Source: an uncultured Acetobacteroides sp. (GTDB lineage: Bacteria > Bacteroidota > Bacteroidia > Bacteroidales > ZOR0009). From it: a stretch of 64,000 bases of DNA. The notes beneath the pieces are model-generated. The model was given only the letters and a program-made list of their open reading frames with translations. It was not told the DNA's origin and searched no databases. This document shows positions 10,701 to 18,242 of the stretch, piece by piece (within the stretch, counting starts at the first letter, position 1; each line of letters opens with the position of its first letter). The translations under genes were made by a program, and so were the position numbers. The stretch is from the NCBI RefSeq assembly GCF_963678165.1, contig NZ_OY782755.1:2542001-2606000 (forward strand), read 5' to 3'.

Positions 10701-12150
10701 CAACCTGCGCCATGGGGCGGAACATCTTTCCTTCGATGCCCACCAACGCCATAATAGGCAGGTAAACGATAAGAATGATCACCTGACCGAAGGTAGCAGA
10801 GCTCATCATTCGTTTGGCTGACTCGAAAACGTTCTCGTCCATCTGCTGCTGGGTGAGGCGTTCGACTCCCGGGTGATGATGTCGGCTCATGAATATGCGA
10901 TGTACAACGCTTTCAACGATAATCACCGCGCCATCCACAATCAATCCGAAGTCGATTGCCCCTAAGCTCATCAGGTTGCCCGATACCCCAAACAGATTCA
11001 TCAGCGAAAGGGCAAAGAGCATCGAAAGCGGAATCACTGACGCTACAATAAGCCCCGCTCTCAGGTTGCCAAGCAGGAGTACCAGTATAAATATGACAAT
11101 TAGGGCTCCCTCAATAAGATTTTTCGAAACGGTACCAATGGCGCGCCCTACTAAATCGGAGCGGTTTAGGAATGGTTCAATGTGTACCCCTTTGGGAAGC
11201 GATTTTTGGATAGACTTAATACGAGTCTCTACGTTTTCGACAACCTGATGGGCGTTTGCTCCCTTGAGCATCATCACCACGCCGCCAACGGCCTCGGAGG
11301 TATCAACCACCAGCGCTCCGTAGCGCGTGGAACTGCCGTACTGTACGGTGGCAACGTCGCGGATGAGGACAGGAATGCCAGAAGAGCTGCTCTTTACAAC
11401 AATACTCCCGATGTCCTCCAGCGATTTTACCAAGCCAATCCCTCGGATGAAGTAGGAAGTTGGCTTTTTATCGATGTAGGCGCTCCCAGTATTCTCGTTG
11501 TTGCGCTCCAGCGCCTCGAAGATGTCGGAAAGGGTAAGGTTCATCGCCCTAAGCCTGTCAGGGCTGATGGCCACCTCGTACTCCTTTACAAAACCACCGT
11601 AGCTGTTGATGTCGGCAACGCCGGGAGTCCCCAGCATCTCGCGCCGAACCACCCAATCCTGAAGCGTGCGCAGCTCCATGGGCGTGTACTTGTTCTCCAG
11701 CCCCTTGTCGACGGCCAAGCGGTACTGGTATATCTCGCCAAGCCCCGACGAAATGGGCGCCAGCTCGATCTTGGCTAGTCCGGGAGGAATCGATTCCTCG
11801 GCCTCCTTCAGCTTTTCGTTGAGCTGCTGGCGTGCCCAGTAAAGATCAACCCCATCCTTAAATACAACGGTTACCACCGATAGCCCAAGGCGCGAGATGG
11901 AGCGCAGCTCGATGATGTCGGGGATATTGGCAACCGCCACTTCGATGGGGGCGGTTATGAAGCTCTCCACCTCCTGCACCGCCAACGATGGCGCGCGCGA
12001 TATTACCTGAACCTGGTTGTTCGTAATGTCGGGGATGGCATCGACAGGAAGCTGGATTAACGAGTAGATGCCCCACCCGGTTAACGCCAACACCAGCAAC
12101 CCGATAATAAACTTATTCTTTATCGAAAAATGTATTATACGTTCTATCAT
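7756..12150 (-). CDS. CzcA::CzcC fusion: heavy-metal RND pump joined to outer-membrane factor
   Basis: 1464 residues, against about 1040 for CzcA/CusA alone. Residues 1 to about 1045 are an HME-family RND pump: N-terminal helix, porter loops (LPVDAIPDITNNQVQV), TM4 signature AIDFGLIVDGAVIIVES with the proton-relay acids, and a second TM half (GVAVLNGIVLIAEF). After TM12 a signal-peptide-like segment (KVLSMLLLMVAGATFSNMLMAQQ) leads into a TolC/CzcC-type outer-membrane factor of about 390 residues with long helices. Such fusions occur in Bacteroidota. How the two parts reach different membranes is unclear; cleavage at the inner signal-like segment is an inference. The gene lies between the DUF6660-like gene and czcB. 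Confidence 0.93.
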   Translation of the reverse strand: MIERIIHFSIKNKFIIGLLVLALTGWGIYSLIQLPVDAIPDITNNQVQVISRAPSLAVQEVESFITAPIEVAVANIPDIIELRSISRLGLSVVTVVFKDGVDLYWARQQLNEKLKEAEESIPPGLAKIELAPISSGLGEIYQYRLAVDKGLENKYTPMELRTLQDWVVRREMLGTPGVADINSYGGFVKEYEVAISPDRLRAMNLTLSDIFEALERNNENTGSAYIDKKPTSYFIRGIGLVKSLEDIGSIVVKSSSSGIPVLIRDVATVQYGSSTRYGALVVDTSEAVGGVVMMLKGANAHQVVENVETRIKSIQKSLPKGVHIEPFLNRSDLVGRAIGTVSKNLIEGALIVIFILVLLLGNLRAGLIVASVIPLSMLFALSLMNLFGVSGNLMSLGAIDFGLIVDGAVIIVESVVHRIFMSRHHHPGVERLTQQQMDENVFESAKRMMSSATFGQVIILIVYLPIMALVGIEGKMFRPMAQVVTFALVGAAILSLTYVPMISALFLSKRTEHKRSFSDKLMDKLHKGFTPLIDFALRRKRLVVYSAIGLFLVSVLLFSRLGGEFIPQLEEGDIAAGVITLQGGSLSNTIDQVKAANKILLENFPEIKHTVCKIGSSEIPTDPTPMETGDYVITMKDKSEWTSAKTREELAEKMEDKLSVLAGVKFEFQQPIQMRFNELLSGAKQDIAIKIFGDDLDVLSDKADEVEKIIRKIDGVEDINVEKVTGLEQVQVEYNRDRLAQYGLSVSDVNRTLQAAFAGSQAGVVFDQEKRFGLVVRLDKDYRHSLDDVKNLSVALPNGGQIPFDQIATVQIKSGPAQVSREDTKRRITIGFNVRNRDVQSVIAEVTSKIDKRITLPTGYYVTYGGQFQNLEAAKARLSVAVPVALLLIFVLLFFTFHSVKQSLLIFSAVPMSAIGGVFALWLRGMNFSISAGVGFIALFGVAVLNGIVLIAEFNRLEKEGITDIVERIRKGLHTRLRPVIMTAAVASLGFLPMALSTSAGAEVQKPLATVVIGGLISATFLTLVILPIFYIIFSTHSFRKLFSRKGTKVLSMLLLMVAGATFSNMLMAQQRPLSVDVKKAVQIALDSNLAVKASSYSVDAQRALVGASWDIPKTQLLGETGQLSSHSRDNRLTVSQTFAFPTVYVNQNKLARANVTSSEWQLKAAQLDVASQVKQVYYQLAYLYAKQRLLAYQDSLFAGFQRAAERRANVGETNRLEMVTARSQSLEMKNQLRQVKADLVIYKRNLQNLLNLDVEVNPTDTVLVRLPFTPVRDSAVLGANPTLGLAAQEVEISKYERKVELSRMMPDFSIGVSSQTIVGVQDVNGAPRTFGTGDRFTAIQAGISIPLWSTPYTSRSKAAKLKERVAQANAEYYSKSLAGTYTSLLDEYAKLSGTLDYYEKQALPEADNIIDQASRSYKGGALDYLEYILSLNRAMSVKQGYLDALNSYNQAIISIDSITGKIF

Positions 12151-12200
12151 AGCCCAAAATGAGTTAATCTAACGTGAGTTCGATGTCGCATAGAACTTCT

Positions 12201-12345
12201 CCAAGAGTGTCATCCCGTGCTTATCACGGGATCTGCAACGTTGTTCGAAGGACATTCTTTGGCCATCTTGTATTTTATAGACGCTTAAAAGTCCTTCGGA
12301 CGGTCATTTAGATGCCGGAACAAGTCCGGCATGACCGCATTTTGA
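12201..12345. repeat. Intergenic palindromic element
   Basis: Two perfect hairpins lie in the gap before czcA::czcC: cccgtg/cacggg at 12214-12230 and atgccgga/tccggcat at 12312-12332. The flanks TCATCCCG and GCATGACC look like parts of a dispersed bacterial intergenic repeat. A similar ATGCCGGA hairpin ends the FMN-binding gene near 63.5 kb. The palindromes are seen; dispersal is inferred. Confidence 0.6.
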
Positions 12346-12442
12346 AAGGTTGCTCCTAAAATCGAACTGACGTTAAGCCAATAAAAAGATAAGCACAACG
12401 CCGTTTAACTATAGCGTAAATGCCAAAAGCTTTGTAAGAGGA

Positions 12443-12757
12443 TTAAGCCAGCTGAGGGGGCTGCCAGATAGAAAAGGTGGGAGCGCTAACCTTGCTTGTT
12501 CGATACTCCTTGTACGATTGGAGATGCACAACGTAGCAGCTAAGCTGAATAGCCTTAGCGAGGTAAACGACAGGTATCGAGCAACAGCTGCAGGTGCAAA
12601 AGGGCGAGCAATGATCGGCCTCGTGGTGGTGACTACCGCCGGCTGCATGAGCCATTTCGGTTTTTGCTAGCGCACACTCGTCGTGGCACTCAACACAAGG
12701 AATAGAGATAAGCACCAAAACGTATAAGGATAGTATGAAGGCTAGCAGTCGAAGCAT
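12443..12757 (-). CDS. Small Cys/His-rich membrane-anchored protein, DUF6660-like
   Basis: 104 residues: one N-terminal hydrophobic helix, then a segment dense in metal ligands (CVECHDEC, GSHHHEADHCSPFCTCSCC). The layout resembles DUF6660 proteins, found beside metal-efflux genes in Bacteroidota; the assignment is from memory of the pattern. It is the first gene of the czcA::czcC-czcB operon and probably handles or senses the exported metal in the periplasm. The start MLRLLAF is preferred over an ATG 33 bp upstream because a -7 box at 12770-12777 lies between the two. Confidence 0.8.
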   Translation of the reverse strand: MLRLLAFILSLYVLVLISIPCVECHDECALAKTEMAHAAGGSHHHEADHCSPFCTCSCCSIPVVYLAKAIQLSCYVVHLQSYKEYRTSKVSAPTFSIWQPPQLA

Positions 12758-12769
12758 AATCGTTGCCAG

Positions 12770-12777
12770 CAAATATA
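12770..12777 (-). promoter_or_regulatory. -7 box of the first RND operon
   Basis: TATATTTG on the minus strand, 12 bp before the chosen start, matches the Bacteroidota TAnnTTTG box. No good -33 box is seen. Confidence 0.5.
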
Positions 12778-13053
12778 TAAAATAATGCAACAGGTTGAAG
12801 GATCTACGACGAAAAAGGCTTTAATTCATTCACCGCTCATGCAATCTAAGCTGGGGCTCTACCTTCCCAAGCTTTTTACCATACCAGAGGCGACTCTGCT
12901 GATCGAGTTTTCGGCATAGGCTGCAGCCACAAGCTCAAGGCCAATGCTTCCTTACGGTAGAAACAATCGTAGCTACTGCTTCCCTTTAAAGTAGCCTTGC
13001 AGCAACAGCCTTAATAGATTCTCTCCATGTATCATACGGTTTACTTCACTCCA

Positions 13054-13518
13054 TCAACACCTGTTAAACCCAATAATGGCAAAGCATTCATGATTTTTTA
13101 AAAAACCACAGGTGCTTTTCTCAAAACCATCCGCCATTTTCTCTTTTCCTTCGACGGTTTTCTCAAAACCGTCCGCCATTTTCTCTTTTCCTTCGATGGT
13201 TTGCTCAAAACCATCCGCCATTTTCTCTTTTCCTTCGATGGTTTGCTCAAATCCATCCGCCATTTTCTCTTTTCCATCGATGGTTTGCTCAAAACCGTCC
13301 GCCATTTTCTCTTATTCTTCGACGGTTTGCTCAAAACCACCCTTCATTTTTCCCACTACTCCAACCAAAACCTTTTTACCGTTTGGCTTATTCCGATAGC
13401 GGCCGTTACGTAGCAGCCCGTCGAGCATGCTGAGCGGCTGGCAGTAGAGCACTTCCGGCACGTAAGCTCCCAGCTTGCAGATGGCATCGCCCGCTGCCGC
13501 TCCTTTGACGGAACAAAG
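13054..13518 (-). pseudogene. Interrupted reading frame that ends in the array 2 repeats
   Basis: From 13518 the minus strand is open for 68 codons with protein-like composition (GDAICKLGAYVPEVLYC, then NGRYRNKPNGKKVLVGVVG) and runs into the repeat phrase GGFEQTVEE, where a TAA at 13312-13314 stops it. The same frame then continues as five 14-residue repeats to 13054. No ATG opens the upstream part; a TAG precedes it directly. This looks like the C-terminal remnant of a decayed gene whose tail was made of 14-residue repeats. No family was recognised. Confidence 0.4.
13111..13345. repeat. 42-bp tandem array 2 (CCGCCATTTTCTC type)
   Basis: CCGCC recurs at 13131, 13173, 13215, 13257 and 13299, exactly 42 bp apart. 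Inside the unit TTTTCTC recurs after 21 bp (13137 and 13158). Each unit contains a GGTTT..AAACC hairpin. On the minus strand the array is open as a 14-residue repeat (MADGFEQTIEGKEK). Confidence 0.95.
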
Positions 13519-13673
13519 CTAGCTCCATAGCACCACCTCTTCCTCTTCTATAGCTATTTTTTAAAAATATTTCATTCCCCTCAAAAAAACCCCAAAGCCC
13601 CATAAAATAAGGAATTCGAAAGACAACACACAACGCAGCAGGAAGATGAAACTACAAAACTATTTCACTTTAT

Positions 13674-13704
13674 TTTGTAATATTAATTAATTTCCCTAAT
13701 TTTA
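13674..13704 (+). promoter_or_regulatory. Promoter for the 13.8-kb small gene
   Basis: TTTG (13674-13677), 19 bp, then TAATTTTA (13697-13704), close to the Bacteroidota -33/-7 pattern. The leader would be about 130 nt. Confidence 0.55.
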
Positions 13705-13844
13705 TAACAGTAAGGAATCGGTCAGCGGTACATTACGCCTTGCGCTGCACCTGCCATATCGCAGCACAAGCCATCGGGCTGACAGCATTCCCAGCTACCC
13801 AATTAACATAACTACTAATTTAAAGACGGAAAGGAGGTATTTTT

Positions 13845-14207
13845 ATGGCAAGAACAAAACGGACTTCAACCTCGATCGACAATCTGAAGCAACGGTTTTC
13901 AGGAATGATGTCCATTGATCCAAAGCTCGATCTCGGAAATGGAATTACCACTGCAGAGGCCGAAACCCTGATCAAAACTGGCGACGTAAGTCTACAGGAT
14001 TACAACACGATCCTATCGGTTTGCGACGACAAGCAGTACAGTCTCGAAACGATCGAGAAAAAGATCGACAAGTTCAGTACCGCGATTCTTTCGTCCGTAG
14101 CGCTTAAGTACGGAAAGGATAGCATCGAGTACGAGCAGGTAGGTGGCACGCGCACCAGCGACATCAAGCGCAAGAATAACAAAAAGAAACCTAAGTCGCC
14201 CCCCTAA
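13845..14207 (+). CDS. Small basic-tailed protein of unknown function
   Basis: 120 residues, no signal peptide or membrane helix, so probably cytoplasmic. The middle is acidic and helical (TIEKKIDKFSTAILSSVALKYG). The end is strongly basic (SDIKRKNNKKKPKSPP). The segment KYGKDSIEYEQVGGTRTSDIKRK resembles a motif of short hypothetical proteins I have seen in Bacteroidota and cyanobacteria, with no known role. A full Shine-Dalgarno AAAGGAGG (13830-13837) precedes the start, which is unusual in this phylum. It has its own promoter and terminator, so it is a single-gene unit. Confidence 0.8.
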   Translation: MARTKRTSTSIDNLKQRFSGMMSIDPKLDLGNGITTAEAETLIKTGDVSLQDYNTILSVCDDKQYSLETIEKKIDKFSTAILSSVALKYGKDSIEYEQVGGTRTSDIKRKNNKKKPKSPP

Positions 14208-14244
14208 AAGGAGCAGGAATAGCGTTTCTTACGGTTATTGAATC

Positions 14245-14288
14245 AAAAAAAGTAGGCTTCCTCATTAGCAGGAGGCCTACTTTTTTTT
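14245..14288 (+). terminator. Strong rho-independent terminator
   Basis: A stem of about 12 bp (agtaggcttcct / aggaggcctact) flanked by an A run and an eight-T run, 38 bp after the stop codon of the small gene. Confidence 0.9.
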
Positions 14289-15034
14289 GTTCGGGTTAAG
14301 CGCAGCCGCCCATTCAGCAATAAAGCTTAACCCAACCGCCAACAAGGGAATTCTCCCTCAGAACCAGCCCCAGCATACCGGCTCGCGTAAGTTCGAAAAA
14401 TAAAGCGATCGATACCTCGAAAGGTATGTACCGGACCTAAATTCCAAGGTAAATCTAATATGAAACAGTAATAGGATAGTAATCGACACATTATCTTTAC
14501 AACCGTTTAAGTCAATGCCAAGCTGGCAATATGTATGTAAGGAGTCTTTACGATGGCACAGAGCTAATGCAGCTGCTCGTACCAGCTATTCTCCTGCTAA
14601 GAAATACCAAACCCCAAGAGATCTAAAAAATGAAAAGGTTAACAAAAACAATGAGCGATTGCAGATTCTGCTGCAATCCACTACAAAGGAGCCGAAGGTT
14701 GCTCTCGAGAAAAATCAGTAAGGTAGAAGAAGTTTTGGAGCAGCAGCCATAGCAACTTGCTGGCATTAGCAGGCAGCTAAAGCATACAGGCGCACCATCA
14801 CAAAACGTTACGACGTAACGTACCAACATCCACATCCAATTCGGAATACCCATAAGCAATGGGGTTCGGGGCCGCCCAAAGGCGATCGACCGACCATTGC
14901 TGCGGCATAGGTGGATATCAACAGGCGCAAAAATGGACCGGTTAGCAACACCGGAGGTTCGCCAATGCCCTAATGCCAGCCAGCATTATGCTCATCAGCC
15001 ACGAAAAAGAGATTTAAGGTTAACATAAATAGAC
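14289..15034. other. Non-coding gap before the dlt-like operon
   Basis: No gene could be supported. A 68-codon plus-strand frame at 14515-14721 has an atypical composition and no ribosome-binding site. A weak hairpin (ataccTCGAaaggtat) lies near 14412. The dlt-like promoter should be at the right end, but no clear -7 box was seen. Confidence 0.5.
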
Positions 15035-16528
15035 ATGCTAAAAATTGAGAAAAAGAATATCGTCTCAGATATTCTAGGGGCTATGCAGCAACACCCCAAT
15101 CGCAATGCATTTGTAGTTGAAGCTGTGCTCTATACGTATGCGCAGCTGGGAGAAAAGGTTGGCGGAATCATGAACTTTCTGTCGACCCTCCAAGATGAAA
15201 GAGTTGGCGTTATCGCAGAGAATTGTATCGAAACCTATGCGGCGATACTGGCGACCCTAATGAGCGGGAAAACGTACGTAATCCTTCACCCCTCCTATCC
15301 CGAAGAGCGCAACCTTAAGATTGCCGGAATGGCAGGCCTACAAACCGTTCTGTTCGCGGGCAGCTTCGATACGGAAGCCTTTCGCCAGCGAGGCATTGTA
15401 ACGGTTGACGCAGCCACCCTACCAGAACAGGCCATTTGCGCATCGCAATGCCAAACCGACGCTACGGCAAACGCCTACATCATGTTCACATCGGGAAGCA
15501 CCGGCGAGCCAAAAGGAGTTCCCATCTCGCGAAGCAATCTGAATGCCTTCTACCGCGCCTACAACGAGCTGGGATGGAAGCTGAACGAGCACGATCGCAT
15601 GTTGCAGATGTTCGAGCTCACCTTCGACCTATCGGTGGTGTCGCTGCTGCATCCGCTAACGCTTGGTGCCTGCGTTTATCCGGTAGGATACCGCGATGTA
15701 AAGCACATCAAGGTATTCGAGCTGCTGGAGGACTACCAGATCACCTTCGCCGCCGTTACGCCCTCGCTGCTGCAGCTGCTGTCGCCCTACTTTGCCGACA
15801 TCCACCTGCCCGAGCTTCGGTACCTTATACTAGCGGCCGAGGCATCGCAGGTAGCGCTGCTCGACCAGTTCAGGGCATCGGTACCCAACGCCGAATTCAT
15901 CAACCTATACGGGCCAACCGAAGCAACCATCTACTGCTCCTGCTACCGAATACCCGCTACGGGGTGCAAGCACCACAATGGAATGGTGGCAATCGGGCAA
16001 CCGTTCGATGGCATTGAGGTGCTTATTGCCGACGAGCAGGGAAAATCCCTCCCTAAAGGACAGATGGGCGAGCTCTGGGTCTCGGGCGAACAGATCATGA
16101 ACGGCTACCTCGATGCCCCCGAGAAAAGCTCCGCTGCACTGGTGCAGCTCGCCAACGGAAAAACCTACTACCGAACCGGCGACCTGTGCATCATCGACGA
16201 TAACGACGATATCATCTACTGCGGACGCCAAGACTACCAGGTAAAGATCCAAGGATTCCGCATCGAGCTTAGCGAGATCGAGTACACCGCAAAACAGTTC
16301 TTCGACAACCTGTGCAACGTTGTCGTTATTCCGACAATGCACCAGGGAATGTTCAACGAGCTGCACATGGTGGTGGAAACCCTCGACTGCGCCGAGGGCG
16401 AGCTGCACGGATACCTAAAGGAGAAGCTTCCCCACTACATGATCCCCAACAAGATCCACTGCATCCCGCAGTTCCCCGTAACCACCAGCAACAAGATAGA
16501 CCGAAAGAAAATAGCACAACTCATTTAA
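15035..16528 (+). CDS. DltA-like amino-acid adenylation enzyme
   Basis: An ANL-superfamily adenylation domain of 497 residues that should activate an amino or other carboxylic acid with ATP and load it on the carrier protein encoded next. Motifs in order: FTSGSTGEPKGVP (P-loop), NLYGPTEAT, YRTGD, GRQDYQVKIQGFRIEL and the C-terminal lysine region NKIDRKKI. Length matches D-alanine:carrier ligases. It heads a four-gene series (ligase, carrier, MBOAT, SGNH-like) like gram-positive dlt operons, although this cell should lack teichoic acids. The substrate acid is not known. Confidence 0.88.
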   Translation: MLKIEKKNIVSDILGAMQQHPNRNAFVVEAVLYTYAQLGEKVGGIMNFLSTLQDERVGVIAENCIETYAAILATLMSGKTYVILHPSYPEERNLKIAGMAGLQTVLFAGSFDTEAFRQRGIVTVDAATLPEQAICASQCQTDATANAYIMFTSGSTGEPKGVPISRSNLNAFYRAYNELGWKLNEHDRMLQMFELTFDLSVVSLLHPLTLGACVYPVGYRDVKHIKVFELLEDYQITFAAVTPSLLQLLSPYFADIHLPELRYLILAAEASQVALLDQFRASVPNAEFINLYGPTEATIYCSCYRIPATGCKHHNGMVAIGQPFDGIEVLIADEQGKSLPKGQMGELWVSGEQIMNGYLDAPEKSSAALVQLANGKTYYRTGDLCIIDDNDDIIYCGRQDYQVKIQGFRIELSEIEYTAKQFFDNLCNVVVIPTMHQGMFNELHMVVETLDCAEGELHGYLKEKLPHYMIPNKIHCIPQFPVTTSNKIDRKKIAQLI

Positions 16529-16542
16529 ACATCACAATAGCT

Positions 16543-16785
16543 ATGACCCACTCAGAAGCATTAGCTCACGTACAAACCATTTTTCAAGAGGTGCTCAAGC
16601 GAGAAGGTATCCTCCTTACCGAATCGTCTACCGCCAACGACGTTGACGGTTGGAACTCGCTTTCGCACATGCTTATCATATCGAGTATCGAAAAGCACTT
16701 TGCCATTCGATTTAACTTCCGCGAAGTTGTTAAGCTCAAGAATGTCGGCGACCTTTGCAACGCCATCGTAACCAAAAAGCAGTAG
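16543..16785 (+). CDS. Acyl carrier protein, DltC-like
   Basis: 80 residues with a 4'-phosphopantetheine attachment motif (VDGWNSLSHMLIISSIE, serine in the NSLSH segment) and a four-helix carrier layout. The start at MTHSEALAH gives the usual length; a longer upstream frame overlaps the ligase. It begins 14 bp after the ligase stop and ends 4 bp before the MBOAT gene, so it is translated as part of the same operon. It should present the activated acyl group to the membrane acyltransferase. Confidence 0.88.
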   Translation: MTHSEALAHVQTIFQEVLKREGILLTESSTANDVDGWNSLSHMLIISSIEKHFAIRFNFREVVKLKNVGDLCNAIVTKKQ

Positions 16786-16789
16786 GCCG

Positions 16790-18226
16790 ATGCAGTTCCT
16801 TTCTTTTAGCTTTTTGGTGCTATTCGTCCTTTGCTTTGCCCTGTGCTATGCGCTGCGGCAGCGCTTCCGCAACGGGCTGCTGCTACTTGTTAGCTTCGTA
16901 TTTATTGCTTGGTACCATCTGCCATTCCTGATAACCGCAGTAGCGGCGGCGCTGTTCACCTTCGCTATGGCGCAGCGAATTGAGCAAAGGTACGCACAGG
17001 ATAAGTCTGCAGGGGGGGCTTACCTCACCGGCATTGTTGGTCTCGTCTTAGCATGGCTCTTCTTCCACTACAGCGCGTTCTCGCTGGGGATAATCCACAC
17101 CCTAGTTCCGTTCTCAGGCAGCGGATCGCTGTCCGAGCGCCTAATTATCCCCCTTGGGATGTCGTTCTACACCTTCCAGGCCATCGGGTACCTCACCGAC
17201 ATCTATTGGCAGGAGTACAAGGCCGAGCGCAATCCGGTCGACTTCATGCTCTACATGCTTTTCTTCATGAAGTTCCTCTCCGGGCCCATCGAACGAGGGG
17301 AAACAATGCTGGCACAGCTCAAGCATCCGAAGCCTTTCGAGTACGCATCGGTAGTTGCCGGTTTGAAGCTCATCTTTTTGGGGCTTTTCAAGAAGCTACT
17401 TATTGCCAACCAGCTTACTCCCTATACCGACGCCATGTTTTCGAACATCCACAACCTCTCGGGCGTTGAGCTGCTGATGACTTGCCTAATCTACCCCATC
17501 GAACTCTACGCCGACTTCTCGGGATACTCGGATATCGCCATCGGAGGCGCAAAGATGCTGGGGATTGAGCTTTCGCCCAACTTCAAGAGCCCGTTTGCCG
17601 CGAGCAGTACCTCCGACCTTTGGCGCCGATGGCATATGTCGCTCTCGTTTTGGGTTCGCGACTACCTGTACGTTCCGCTGACAGCAACCGCCCGCGCTTG
17701 GGGGCTGTGGGGAATCTTCCTGAGCCTGATCGTAACCTTTGTTGCCCTAGGCGTATGGCACGGCGCTGGCTGGACATTCGCCATCTACGGGCTGATACAG
17801 GGTCTGCTCATCTGCTGCGAGACAGCAGTGCCCCGCTTTAGCCAAGGCCTGCAAAAGATAGTGGGGCGCCACGTAGCCCACGCCATAATGGTAGTCCGAA
17901 CATACCTTTTATTTTCCCTATCGCTAGTATTCTTTCGGATAGGTTCGCTTCCGGATGCCCTCTACTTCCTTCGTCATATCTCCTTTAGCGTGCACCACAC
18001 CTGGAAGGAGCTTAGCATCGGAATAAACGACCACAGCTGCCTGGTAGCAGGTTCTGCTCTGCTGCTACTGTTCGTTTATGAGTACTTCGATTCGAAGAAA
18101 GACCTGGACAAAGCGCTGGCGCATCAGCCTGCACTCCTTCGCTGGAGCATCTACTACATTCTGGCCTTCGTCCTACTCACCCTCGGCAAATTCGGAACCG
18201 ATAGCTTTATCTACTTACAATTTTAA
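16790..18226 (+). CDS. MBOAT O-acyltransferase, DltB/AlgI-like
   Basis: A 478-residue polytopic inner-membrane protein of the membrane-bound O-acyltransferase family. Many hydrophobic helices are visible. The MBOAT core has the invariant histidine in GVWHGAGWTFAIYGLIQG and the preceding SSTSDLWRRWHMSLSFWVRDYLYVP-type loop (about residues 265-295). It would accept an acyl group from the carrier protein and pass it across the membrane to an envelope polymer. It starts 4 bp after the carrier gene. Whether it transfers an amino acid or a simple acyl group cannot be told. Confidence 0.9.
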   Translation: MQFLSFSFLVLFVLCFALCYALRQRFRNGLLLLVSFVFIAWYHLPFLITAVAAALFTFAMAQRIEQRYAQDKSAGGAYLTGIVGLVLAWLFFHYSAFSLGIIHTLVPFSGSGSLSERLIIPLGMSFYTFQAIGYLTDIYWQEYKAERNPVDFMLYMLFFMKFLSGPIERGETMLAQLKHPKPFEYASVVAGLKLIFLGLFKKLLIANQLTPYTDAMFSNIHNLSGVELLMTCLIYPIELYADFSGYSDIAIGGAKMLGIELSPNFKSPFAASSTSDLWRRWHMSLSFWVRDYLYVPLTATARAWGLWGIFLSLIVTFVALGVWHGAGWTFAIYGLIQGLLICCETAVPRFSQGLQKIVGRHVAHAIMVVRTYLLFSLSLVFFRIGSLPDALYFLRHISFSVHHTWKELSIGINDHSCLVAGSALLLLFVYEYFDSKKDLDKALAHQPALLRWSIYYILAFVLLTLGKFGTDSFIYLQF

Positions 18227-18242
18227 CCGAATCGTTGAAGAG

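Noticed and set aside
13406..13633. Minus-strand 75-codon frame
   Set aside because: Arg/Ala-rich composition, out of phase with the more protein-like frame that runs into array 2.
14515..14721. 68-codon plus-strand frame
   Set aside because: No ribosome-binding site or motif; composition does not look coding.
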